A DNA stretch of 64,000 nucleotides from positions 2,790,001 through 2,854,000 of the forward strand of contig NZ_CP134223.1 in the NCBI RefSeq assembly GCF_031599675.1, written 5' to 3'. Under the pieces are notes generated by a model that was not told where the DNA came from, ran no database searches, and was given only the letters and a program-made list of their open reading frames with translations. Origin of the DNA: Paenibacillus pedocola. GTDB taxonomy: Bacteria > Bacillota > Bacilli > Paenibacillales > Paenibacillaceae. Below are positions 8,211 to 15,853 of this stretch, piece by piece (within the stretch, counting starts at the first letter, position 1; each line of letters opens with the position of its first letter). A program made the position numbers and the translations under genes.

Positions 8211-9935
8211 ATGGGGCAAGTCCATAGTGAAATTTTACCGGGCCGTGTACAAAATGCGAACATGACAGATTATACCCGGGCAGTCAGCGAATTCCGGTGG
8301 GAGGATGTAGAGAAGGAGTTCTCCTGGTTTCATACGGGCAAAGTGAATATGGCCCATGAAGCCATAGACCGCCATGTAGAAGAAGGGCGTGGTGCGGCAA
8401 CAGCACTTATCTACAGCGATTCTGCCAGAGAGGAAAGGTACACTTTCAGTGATCTGCAGGAACGCTCCAATCGCTTTGGGAATGTTCTGCGTAAATACGG
8501 TATAGGCAAAGGCGACCGGGTATTTATCTTTATGCCGCGGAGCCCGGAGCTGTACTTTAGTCTCCTTGGCGTCCTAAAGGTTGGTGCGGTGGTCGGACCG
8601 CTGTTTGAAGCTTTTATGGAAACGGCCGTGAAGGACCGGCTGGAGGACAGCGGAGCGGTGGCATTGGTTACTACACCGGAGCTGCTGAAGCGGGTCAGGC
8701 ATGAGGAGCTTCCAGAACTGCGGCATATTATTGTTGTCGGGGCGAAGGCAGAGCCGGAACACGGTATTCTAAGCTACGAAGAGGAGACAGCCGCTGCTGC
8801 GGCCGAACTGGAGCCGGAATGGCTAACCTTGGAAGATGGACTTATTATGCACTATACCTCGGGCTCAACCGGGAAACCTAAAGGGGTCTACCATGTGCAG
8901 AGGGCGATGATTCAGCATTATTATACAGGCAAGATCGTACTCGATTTACGTCCCGATGATGTGTATTGGTGCACCGCAGACCCGGGGTGGGTTACAGGAA
9001 CCTCTTATGGGATTTTTGCACCTTGGCTGAATGGGGTGGCCAACGTAGTCCGGGGCGGGCGCTTCAGCCCGCAGGACTGGTATAAGACGATTGAACGTTT
9101 CGCGGTTACGGTATGGTACAGTGCGCCTACAGCATTCCGGATGCTGATGGGAGCAGGTCTCAGCAGCCTGCAGGGGATTGATCTGAGCAGTTTACGTCAT
9201 GTGTTATCTGTCGGGGAGCCGCTTAATCCAGAGGTTGTCCGCTGGGGGGATAAGATTTATAACCAGCGCATTCATGATACATGGTGGATGACCGAAACAG
9301 GCGCGCAGCTGATCTGCAATTACCCGGGAATGGACATTAAGCCAGGCTCCATGGGACGTCCGCTGCCAGGTATTGAAGCGGCGATTCTGGATGACCGGGG
9401 CAACGTGCTACCCCCCTATTCGATGGGGAACCTGGCTATACGGACACCTTGGCCTTCTATGATGGGTACCATCTGGAATAACAAAGCTAAATACGACGAA
9501 TATTTCCGCATTCCCGGCTGGTATATCTCTGGGGACTCGGCTTATATGGACGATGAGGGGTATTTCTGGTTTCAGGGGCGGATCGATGATGTTATCAATT
9601 CCTCCGGTGAACGGATTGGCCCCTTCGAAGTCGAAAGCAAGCTGATAGAGCATCCGGCAGTGGCGGAGGCGGGAGTCATCGGCAAACCGGATGTGCTGAG
9701 GGGAGAGATCATCAAAGCATTCATCTCTTTGCGGGAGGGCTACCTGCCCTCACTGGAGCTTAAGGATGAGATCGCTGCCTTTGTCAAAGCGGGGTTATCC
9801 GCGCATGCGGCCCCCCGGGAGATTGAATTCAAGGATAAGCTGCCGAAAACCCGCTCGGGCAAAATCATGCGCCGGGTGTTAAAGGCCTGGGAGCTTCATC
9901 TTCCGGCTGGAGACCTGTCGACAATCGAGGATTAG
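8211..9935 (+). CDS. acsA: Acetyl-CoA synthetase (AMP-forming acetate-CoA ligase)
   Basis: AcsA activates acetate to acetyl-CoA through acetyl-AMP in the cytoplasm. The 574 residues match the B. subtilis AcsA class, shorter than the 650-residue enterobacterial form. The ANL-family motifs are visible: YTSGSTGKPKG for ATP binding near residue 222, WWMTETGAQL near 365, YISGDSAYMDDEGYFWFQGR around 440 and the C-terminal KTRSGKIMRR. The catalytic lysine, target of AcuA, is Lys551 in that last motif. The ATG has GTAGGGGAGG upstream. A -35-like TTGACA lies at 8141-8146, but I see no fitting -10 box. The gene is divergent from its inactivating enzyme acuA and ends at a bidirectional terminator. Confidence 0.95.
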   Translation: MGQVHSEILPGRVQNANMTDYTRAVSEFRWEDVEKEFSWFHTGKVNMAHEAIDRHVEEGRGAATALIYSDSAREERYTFSDLQERSNRFGNVLRKYGIGKGDRVFIFMPRSPELYFSLLGVLKVGAVVGPLFEAFMETAVKDRLEDSGAVALVTTPELLKRVRHEELPELRHIIVVGAKAEPEHGILSYEEETAAAAAELEPEWLTLEDGLIMHYTSGSTGKPKGVYHVQRAMIQHYYTGKIVLDLRPDDVYWCTADPGWVTGTSYGIFAPWLNGVANVVRGGRFSPQDWYKTIERFAVTVWYSAPTAFRMLMGAGLSSLQGIDLSSLRHVLSVGEPLNPEVVRWGDKIYNQRIHDTWWMTETGAQLICNYPGMDIKPGSMGRPLPGIEAAILDDRGNVLPPYSMGNLAIRTPWPSMMGTIWNNKAKYDEYFRIPGWYISGDSAYMDDEGYFWFQGRIDDVINSSGERIGPFEVESKLIEHPAVAEAGVIGKPDVLRGEIIKAFISLREGYLPSLELKDEIAAFVKAGLSAHAAPREIEFKDKLPKTRSGKIMRRVLKAWELHLPAGDLSTIED

Positions 9936-9956
9936 GCGTGCTTAAGCAGTATACGC

Positions 9957-10001
9957 AAAAAACACCGATTCCCGCACTTTCGTGAGGAATCGGTGTTTTT
10001 G
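9957..10001. terminator. Bidirectional terminator between acsA and the penicillin-binding protein gene
   Basis: Fifteen bases, AAAAACACCGATTCC (9958-9972), pair perfectly with GGAATCGGTGTTTTT (9986-10000). The A and T flanks serve both strands. Confidence 0.9.
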
Positions 10002-10027
10002 CGTTTTGAAAGGCCGGCCTGGAGCGG

Positions 10028-13000
10028 TTACTTTGTTTTCCCGGCACCCTTACCACCGGGAGCAGCATTATTGCTTCCGCCGGCAGCATCGTTACCTCCG
10101 CCGGCAGCGTTATTGCCTCCGCCGGCAGCGTTATTGCCTCCACCGGCAGAGTCGTTACCCCCGCCGGCAGCGTTGCTGCTACCGCCAGCGGCGTTATTCC
10201 CACTGCCAGTTGGTACATCCGAGCTGCCTGGATCCACAATAATCATCCCGGGATCTTCGGTTCCTTCAGGTACCGCGCCTCCGTCAGGAGTCGGATCAGT
10301 TCCCGGCAGCGCTTCTGGTGTCGGCGTTACCTCCGGTGTCGGAGCAGCACCGCCTGCTACGCTGCCTGATGCTGTCTCATGGCCGGCTACATCTACAGCG
10401 GTCACGTAGAAGGTTGCATTTACGGTCTCTGGTGTGCCGGGCGAGAAGACGGTATTTTCACCGGCGGAAATGACCGCCTGCTTCTTGAAGGTACCTCCGT
10501 TTAAGGAGCGGTACAACCGGTAGCCTACAACGTCGGATGAGCTGCTTGGGGTAAAGGTTACAACGGCTTTACCGGAGCTGTAGGAGACATTAACTCCGCC
10601 TGGAGCCGCGGGTGCGTTTCCGTCATCAACACGCGGGTCTACTTCCGTTGGGAAGTCGGTCTTGGCATCCTCCGGCATATAGTATTCCAGCGGTTCATGC
10701 TCCTTCATAGCCGGGAAAGCAGCCAGTAGTTCTTTGACCAGATCCTGAATCGGCTTCTCACGCTTGACGACGATTTTCTCCTTCAGGAAATCCTCCGGTG
10801 TGCCTTCCAAAGGCAGATAGTTTACGCCGCCATATGTTATATATTTGGCTTTGGAGATACCGTCATCGCTATCTTTAGGCACATATTTGGTATTGAACAG
10901 GTCTGTTGTGAATTTGTCGGTCAGATCCGTAGGAAGCTTGCCGCTGTAAGCGGAGACTGTCTTTTTGACGATACCCTCAGGCTTAGTGAACGCTTTGGTT
11001 ACGAACAAATCAGGCTGTTTCTCGATCACCTTGTTCATTACCTTAGTCCAGAGCGTCTGTGCCTGCCGTTTTTGGGCATCACCCTGGAGGGTGTTGATCT
11101 GCTCTTTATAGCCTACCCACATACCCAGTGTAACATCTGGTGTGTAGCCCATAAACCACACATCTCCATAGTTCTGTGTAGATCCGGTCTTCCCGACAAT
11201 CGGCACTTCTTTGAAATGCTTATAATTGCTTCTTACCGTGCTTGCTGTACCTTCGGTAATAACCGTACGCAGCATGTCGGTCATAAGATAAGCCGTCTGT
11301 TCGGAGAATACCTGCTCCGGATTCACTTTATGCTGATACACAATTTTACCTTGCGAATCTACGATCTTCTCGATCATATAGGCGTCGTTAAAAGCGCCTT
11401 TGTTACCGATGGAAGAGTAGGCATTCGTTAATTCTTCTACGGACACCCCGTAACGCAGCCCCCCGATAACCCCGGTTTGCGCATTATAGTCATCGTCCTG
11501 AATGGTGGTGATCCCCAGTTTCTTAGTGAAAGCCCAGGAGGCTTCGATCCCTACCTTGTCATTAAACAGTTTAAGGGCAGGAAGGTTCAAGGATTTGTTG
11601 AGCGCATAGCGTGCTGTAACGAGCCCCTGATAGCGGTTATTGGCATTCTTCGGAATATGGAATCCCTTGGTGCCGTCCTTCAAAATAATCGGCGCATCGT
11701 CCAAGATACTGGCAGGCTGAATTAATCCGGCGTCAAGCGCAGGCAGGTATGCGGCAATTGGCTTCATGGTGGAACCCGGTTGACGAACCATCTGCGTGGC
11801 GTAGTTCATCTGCTCGATATTGAAGTCACGGCCCTCGATCATCCCGAGAATGGCCCCGGTTTTGTTATCGATCATCATGCCCGCAGTCTGTTCTTTGCCT
11901 CTTGATTTACTATCCTTGGTAAAGTTGTCGCTGTCTTCAGAAATGCTGTGCATCGCGCTGTACACTTTTTTGTCAATAGTGGTGTATACACGGTAACCGC
12001 CGGTCATAAGCTGCTGGCGTGCTTCCTCGAGTAGTACGGTGTCATCTGTAGAAGCGGCGGGATCTGCTGCGTCAGTCTTCTCTTCATTCATGGAGAGCAG
12101 GATCTCTGCAGCCTTGCGTTCCGTTTCCAGCATCAGATAAGGATATGTAGCGTACGCTTTCTTCGTGTGCGGAGCCAGGGATGCCTTGATGTCGAACAGC
12201 AACGCTTCATCATATTGTGAGGTGGTGATTTTGTTCTCTTCGAGCATCCGGCGCAGGACCAGCTTCTGGCGGTCCATGGCACGGCCAAAGGCAGTTTCGT
12301 TGAATTCGCCTACTCCGTTAAAAGCGGAATACTTGGAAGGAAGCTGCGGAAGCCCGGCTAAGTATGCGGCTTGGGCAATATTCAGCTTGTCGAGATCATC
12401 GAGCCCAAAGATCCCCTTGGCTGCAGCTTTGATGCCGTATACATTATAACCGTTTGATCCGTTCCCAAAGGGAACCTTGTTAAGATAAGCTGTAATAATT
12501 TCCTGTTTGGACAAAAAACGCTCCAGCCGCAGAGACAGCAGGATTTCTTTTACTTTGCGGTCTTCTGTGCGGTCCAGATTCAAAAATACACGTCTTGCCA
12601 GCTGCTGGGTGAGTGTACTGCCTCCGGTCTGAACGGATTCATTAAGCAGCTTCTGTTTGACGGCACGCAGAGTGCCGCTGAAATCGACTCCTTTGTGGTC
12701 ATAGAAATTATTGTCCTCTATAGCGAGAACGGCATCGATCACTAGCTGTGGAATATCATTAAACTCAATAAGCCTGCGGTCTTCTTCAGTGCGAAGCTGA
12801 CCGATAGGCTGGCCGTCACGGAAATAAGCAAAGCCGGTGATGGCGTTCTGGCTGACTTGCTGCTGAATCAATTCTTCGGAGCGCACAGGGTCATCTTTTA
12901 CTATGGAAGTGACATAGCCTGCCACGGCACCGCCTGCAAACAGAATGCCCAGGATGCCGAGTATAAACATCCACTTTACGACTGAACCGAACCTGCGGAG

Positions 13001-13057
13001 CCAGGATCTTCGCGCGGGACGCTGTTTTGCGGTCTTCTTCTTGTTCTCCTCAACCAT
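10028..13057 (-). CDS. Class A penicillin-binding protein (PBP1A family) with FN3 domain and Gly/Asn-rich tail
   Basis: A bifunctional peptidoglycan synthase at the outer face of the membrane: a glycosyltransferase polymerises lipid II and a transpeptidase cross-links it. In 1009 residues there are a basic cytoplasmic start, a membrane anchor at about 28-50, the GT51 domain with EDNNFYDHKGVDF near residue 112 and GGSTLTQQLARR, then the transpeptidase with the active-site serine 429 in GSTMKP, a KSLN motif and KTG at 623-625. A fibronectin type III domain of about 85 residues follows, and a tail of about 100 residues rich in Gly, Asn and Ala. B. subtilis PonA has a similar FN3 plus low-complexity end. 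The ATG at 13057 follows AAAGGAGG; the reading frame continues 57 codons further upstream but that part overlaps the tyrS promoter and is not likely translated. A TATAAT box (13091-13086, minus strand) lies shortly upstream. Confidence 0.95.
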   Translation of the reverse strand: MVEENKKKTAKQRPARRSWLRRFGSVVKWMFILGILGILFAGGAVAGYVTSIVKDDPVRSEELIQQQVSQNAITGFAYFRDGQPIGQLRTEEDRRLIEFNDIPQLVIDAVLAIEDNNFYDHKGVDFSGTLRAVKQKLLNESVQTGGSTLTQQLARRVFLNLDRTEDRKVKEILLSLRLERFLSKQEIITAYLNKVPFGNGSNGYNVYGIKAAAKGIFGLDDLDKLNIAQAAYLAGLPQLPSKYSAFNGVGEFNETAFGRAMDRQKLVLRRMLEENKITTSQYDEALLFDIKASLAPHTKKAYATYPYLMLETERKAAEILLSMNEEKTDAADPAASTDDTVLLEEARQQLMTGGYRVYTTIDKKVYSAMHSISEDSDNFTKDSKSRGKEQTAGMMIDNKTGAILGMIEGRDFNIEQMNYATQMVRQPGSTMKPIAAYLPALDAGLIQPASILDDAPIILKDGTKGFHIPKNANNRYQGLVTARYALNKSLNLPALKLFNDKVGIEASWAFTKKLGITTIQDDDYNAQTGVIGGLRYGVSVEELTNAYSSIGNKGAFNDAYMIEKIVDSQGKIVYQHKVNPEQVFSEQTAYLMTDMLRTVITEGTASTVRSNYKHFKEVPIVGKTGSTQNYGDVWFMGYTPDVTLGMWVGYKEQINTLQGDAQKRQAQTLWTKVMNKVIEKQPDLFVTKAFTKPEGIVKKTVSAYSGKLPTDLTDKFTTDLFNTKYVPKDSDDGISKAKYITYGGVNYLPLEGTPEDFLKEKIVVKREKPIQDLVKELLAAFPAMKEHEPLEYYMPEDAKTDFPTEVDPRVDDGNAPAAPGGVNVSYSSGKAVVTFTPSSSSDVVGYRLYRSLNGGTFKKQAVISAGENTVFSPGTPETVNATFYVTAVDVAGHETASGSVAGGAAPTPEVTPTPEALPGTDPTPDGGAVPEGTEDPGMIIVDPGSSDVPTGSGNNAAGGSSNAAGGGNDSAGGGNNAAGGGNNAAGGGNDAAGGSNNAAPGGKGAGKTK
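10060..10200 (-). repeat. 18-base tandem repeats encoding an NNAAGG-type peptide repeat
   Basis: About seven imperfect 18-base units with the core GCCGGCAGCGTTATTGCC encode the hexapeptide (N/S/D)(N/D/S)AAGG at the end of the penicillin-binding protein. Two adjacent units are almost identical. Such units usually change number by slippage, so tail length is likely to vary among strains. Confidence 0.85.
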
Positions 13058-13147
13058 CGACGATAATCCTCCTTTTAACGGAACTATTATAGCACAATTT
13101 GCCGATTTTGAATGCGCTTCTGCCCGGAAACCCGGTTTGCGGGGGTG

Positions 13148-13177
13148 TTGACTTGTTAAAAGCAACTGTGGTATAAA
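13148..13177 (+). promoter_or_regulatory. tyrS promoter
   Basis: TTGACT (13148-13153), an 18-base spacer and TATAAA (13172-13177) precede the T-box leader. Confidence 0.7.
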
Positions 13178-13183
13178 TTTACT

Positions 13184-13480
13184 CAATTGGATATTCAAAA
13201 AGCATTGAAGGACATCAGTAGAAGGCAAGCCAGGTGTTTCAGAGAGCCGGTGGGTGGTGCGAACCGGCAGCAGGCCCCTTTGAATTACAGTCTGGAGCTG
13301 TCCGGAGGAACATCAGGCGCTAACGTGCTTGCTCAGTAGTCCGGAACCGGGGCGTGCCCCGTTATCGCAATGAAGTGAAGGATTACGTCCCGCGTCCCGG
13401 CGCGGCGGATCTTTAATTAGGGTGGTACCGCGAGTCTTTGACTCGTCCCTTTGTGGGATGAGTGAAAGGCTCTTTTTGTG
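13184..13480 (+). promoter_or_regulatory. T-box leader (tyrosine-specific) of tyrS
   Basis: The T-box sequence AGGGTGGTACCGCG is at 13419-13432. It is followed by a terminator: GAGTCTTT and GACTCGTCCC pair with GGGATGAGT and GAAAGGCTC, then CTTTTT, ending near 13478. In stem I, after a GGTGCGAACC loop region, the putative specifier codon TAC (13286-13288) is followed by the usual A and lies in GAATTACAG. T-box RNAs read through when uncharged cognate tRNA pairs with the specifier and with the T-box bulge. A tyrosine codon fits the downstream gene. Bases 13229-13260 appear to form the lower part of stem I. Confidence 0.93.
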
Positions 13481-13540
13481 TTGCTGAACAGGAAACAAAG
13501 AATCACTATTCATGGACAGATTGTTTAAGGAGGAGTAATT

Positions 13541-14794
13541 ATGAATTGGAAAGAGTTGACTCTCACACAGCAGCTGGAAGTGGAAAGGCAGCTGGAAGCG
13601 GTCTCACGTGGTGCAATGGAAATTGTACCGCAGGAGGAATTGCGAGGCAAGCTGATAAAGTCTGTGGTGACAGGGGTTCCGCTAAACATAAAGCTGGGGC
13701 TTGATCCCTCGGCGCCTGATATTCATATCGGGCATACGGTTGTACTTCATAAGCTGCGCCAATTTCAGGAATTTGGACATGTCATTCAGCTGATCATCGG
13801 AGATTTCACCGGACGGATCGGCGACCCCACAGGTAAATCTGAGACACGGAAACAGCTTAGTGAGGAAGATGTGCAGCGTAATGCCATGACTTATAAGCAG
13901 CAGGTGTACAAGATCCTTGATCCGGAAAAGACACAGATACTATGCAACTCGGATTGGCTGAGTCCGATGACTTTTGCGGAGGTAGTGAATCTATCGGCAA
14001 AGGTAACCGTAGCCCGGATGATGGAGCGTGACGACTTCACCAAACGTTTCCAGGGCGGCCAGGCCATCAGCATTCATGAATTTTTCTACCCGCTGATGCA
14101 GGGGATGGATTCAGTGGCGAACGGGACGGATGTTGAGATCGGCGGTATGGATCAGAAATTCAATATATTGATGGGACGCACCCTGCAGAAGGAATACGGG
14201 GCAGAGCCGCAGGTAATTATGCTGATGCCGCTGCTCGAAGGGTTAGACGGAGTGAAGAAAATGAGTAAAAGTCTCGGAAACTACATCGGTATCGATGAAA
14301 AGCCGAGTGAAATGTACGGGAAAGCAATGTCTATTCCGGATGAGCTGATGCTGAGATACTATGAAATGGTTACGGACCTCAGCAATGGGGAGCTGGATAC
14401 GCTTAAGGAAGCTCTGTCTTCCGGAAAGGCACATCCAAGAGATGTCAAAATGCAGCTGGCCTACACCTTTGTACGCATGTACCATGGTATAGCGGCAGCG
14501 GAGGCCGCGCAGCAGCATTTCATCACCGTGTTCCAGCAGCGTGTCCTGCCTGAGGATATTGAAGCTCACACCCTTCCGGCAGAAATGCTGGTGAACGGCA
14601 CGCTCGCGCTGGTTAAGCTTCTGACCCTCCTGGGCTTTGCAGACTCAAACAGTGAGGCAAGAAGGAGCATCCAGCAGGGCGCAGTGAAGCTGAACGGGAT
14701 GAAGCTGGAGGACCCGAACGGGGTAATTAAGCCGCAGGACGGGGATATTGTTCAGGTAGGTAAGCGGAAGTTCGCTAAATTGATCTTTTCATAA
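13541..14794 (+). CDS. tyrS: Tyrosyl-tRNA synthetase
   Basis: Class Ic aminoacyl-tRNA synthetase that charges tRNA-Tyr. In 417 residues there are the Rossmann catalytic core with HIGH at 62-65 (LGLDPSAPDIHIGHTVVL), the KMSKS loop at 240-244 and a C-terminal S4 RNA-binding domain (about 350-415, SEARRSIQQGAVKLNG). The sequence around HIGH is closer to the TyrZ branch of B. subtilis than to its TyrS, so the name tyrZ could also apply. The start follows AAGGAGGAG by five to six bases. Control is by the T-box leader, so expression rises when tyrosine is short. Confidence 0.96.
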   Translation: MNWKELTLTQQLEVERQLEAVSRGAMEIVPQEELRGKLIKSVVTGVPLNIKLGLDPSAPDIHIGHTVVLHKLRQFQEFGHVIQLIIGDFTGRIGDPTGKSETRKQLSEEDVQRNAMTYKQQVYKILDPEKTQILCNSDWLSPMTFAEVVNLSAKVTVARMMERDDFTKRFQGGQAISIHEFFYPLMQGMDSVANGTDVEIGGMDQKFNILMGRTLQKEYGAEPQVIMLMPLLEGLDGVKKMSKSLGNYIGIDEKPSEMYGKAMSIPDELMLRYYEMVTDLSNGELDTLKEALSSGKAHPRDVKMQLAYTFVRMYHGIAAAEAAQQHFITVFQQRVLPEDIEAHTLPAEMLVNGTLALVKLLTLLGFADSNSEARRSIQQGAVKLNGMKLEDPNGVIKPQDGDIVQVGKRKFAKLIFS

Positions 14795-14807
14795 CGAAGC
14801 TGAGCAC

Positions 14808-14840
14808 AAAAAAAGCCTCCGGAAAACCGGAGGCTTTGAT
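14808..14840. terminator. Bidirectional terminator between tyrS and rpsD
   Basis: AAAGCCTCCGG (14812-14822), loop AAAA, and CCGGAGGCTTT (14827-14837), flanked by A and T tracts for both strands. Confidence 0.9.
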
Positions 14841-14862
14841 GGATTCGCGTAAACGCGAAATC

Positions 14863-15462
14863 TTAACGGTTGTAGAATTCGACGATTTGCTTTTCATCGA
14901 TATCTTGGGACAGCTCGGCACGTTCTGGCAAACGGATGTATTTGCCTTCGAAAGAGCCATCAGCATATTCCAGATAGCCTGGAAGGTGGGAACGGTTATC
15001 CAAAGCTTCTTTGATCGAAGTCATGGAGCGGCTTCTTTCGCGAAGTCCGATAACGTCGCCTACACTTACACGGTAAGAAGCGATGTCGACTTTTTTACCG
15101 TTAACGGTTACGTGGCCGTGGGATACCAGCTGACGTGCGCCTGCACGGGAGTTAGCAAAACCAAGACGGTAAACCAGGTTGTCCAAACGGCTTTCGAGCA
15201 GGAACATGAAGTTTTCGCCCGCGATACCTTGGAGCTTTTGTGCTTTGGTGAAGAGAGTTTTAAACTGTTTTTCACCCAAGCCGTACATGTGGCGCAGTTT
15301 TTGTTTTTCCAAAAGCTGCATTCCGTAGTTACTTACTTTTCTGCGTTGGTTAGCGCCGTGCTGTCCTGGTGGGAAAGGGCGTTTCAGGTCTTTGCCTGTA
15401 CCGCTAAGGGAAATGCCCAGACGGCGGCTGAGTTTGAATTTAGGTCCGGTGTAACGTGCCAT
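14863..15462 (-). CDS. rpsD: Small ribosomal subunit protein uS4
   Basis: Primary 16S rRNA-binding protein of the small subunit, needed for assembly and for decoding accuracy. The 199 residues begin [16 protein letters not shown] and carry the S4 RNA-binding domain (about 90-150, [18 protein letters not shown] and [12 protein letters not shown]). No zinc-binding cysteine cluster is present, so this is the C-minus form found in many Bacillota. AAAGGAG lies about 11 bases before the ATG. As in B. subtilis the gene is alone, next to tyrS, and has a long leader where S4 controls its own synthesis. Confidence 0.97.
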   Translation of the reverse strand: MARYTGPKFKLSRRLGISLSGTGKDLKRPFPPGQHGANQRRKVSNYGMQLLEKQKLRHMYGLGEKQFKTLFTKAQKLQGIAGENFMFLLESRLDNLVYRLGFANSRAGARQLVSHGHVTVNGKKVDIASYRVSVGDVIGLRERSRSMTSIKEALDNRSHLPGYLEYADGSFEGKYIRLPERAELSQDIDEKQIVEFYNR

Positions 15463-15650
15463 GATATAGTAGACTCCTTTATAATTGAAATTTCATGTTA
15501 GGGCCTATTTGTGCCGCAAATCGTATCCGTGAAAGCGTGTATTTGGTTTCACTCTGCCGGGGAAGTTCAGCCGCTGCCCTGGCAGTAACGAAATGCGTGA
15601 GGGTGACACAACGTTACGCCCAGTAAGACTTCTTACAGTCTTGTTCAACA
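15463..15650 (-). promoter_or_regulatory. rpsD leader RNA, probable S4 autoregulatory structure
   Basis: The untranslated leader is about 185 bases. It contains paired segments such as AAGACT-gtaag-AGTCTT at its 5' end, GTAACG with CGTTAC, and GCCAGGGCAG facing a CCCCGGCAG region. Bacillota rpsD leaders are known to fold into an S4-binding structure. I infer the same here from length, place and pairing and did not fold it. Confidence 0.6.
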
Positions 15651-15656
15651 ATAAAT

Positions 15657-15684
15657 ATTATATGAAAACAATATATAATGTCAA
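15657..15684 (-). promoter_or_regulatory. rpsD promoter
   Basis: On the minus strand, consensus TTGACA (15684-15679), 16 bases, then consensus TATAAT (15662-15657). This is the best sigma-A promoter in the window, as expected for a ribosomal protein. Confidence 0.85.
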
Positions 15685-15770
15685 GCGCATCTTTAAAGAG
15701 ATTTTGTCTATCTTTGTCGTTAGTTCTTTGGTCCTAAAAAAAATCCCGGTTTTCAGGAAAATATAATGCA

Positions 15771-15799
15771 TTGCAGGAAAAAAGAGAGTAAAATATAGC
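15771..15799 (+). promoter_or_regulatory. Candidate promoter of the GAF-GGDEF gene
   Basis: TTGCAG (15771-15776), 17 bases, TATAGC (15794-15799), about 55 bases before the start codon. Confidence 0.45.
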
Positions 15800-15853
15800 T
15801 AATTAGATGTTATCGGAAAGAAATTCATTTGAGATGCAAAGGGGATCCTTTTT

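Noticed and set aside
10060..10200. Regular short repeats that might suggest a CRISPR-like array
   Set aside because: Units are contiguous 18-base repeats without spacers, in frame within the penicillin-binding protein and encoding a hexapeptide.
13058..13228. 57-codon N-terminal extension of the penicillin-binding protein
   Set aside because: It overlaps the divergent tyrS promoter and lacks a ribosome site, while a strong site precedes the ATG at 13057.
14836..15501. 221-codon frame on the plus strand opposite rpsD
   Set aside because: It is the antisense shadow of the highly conserved rpsD gene and has no start signals.
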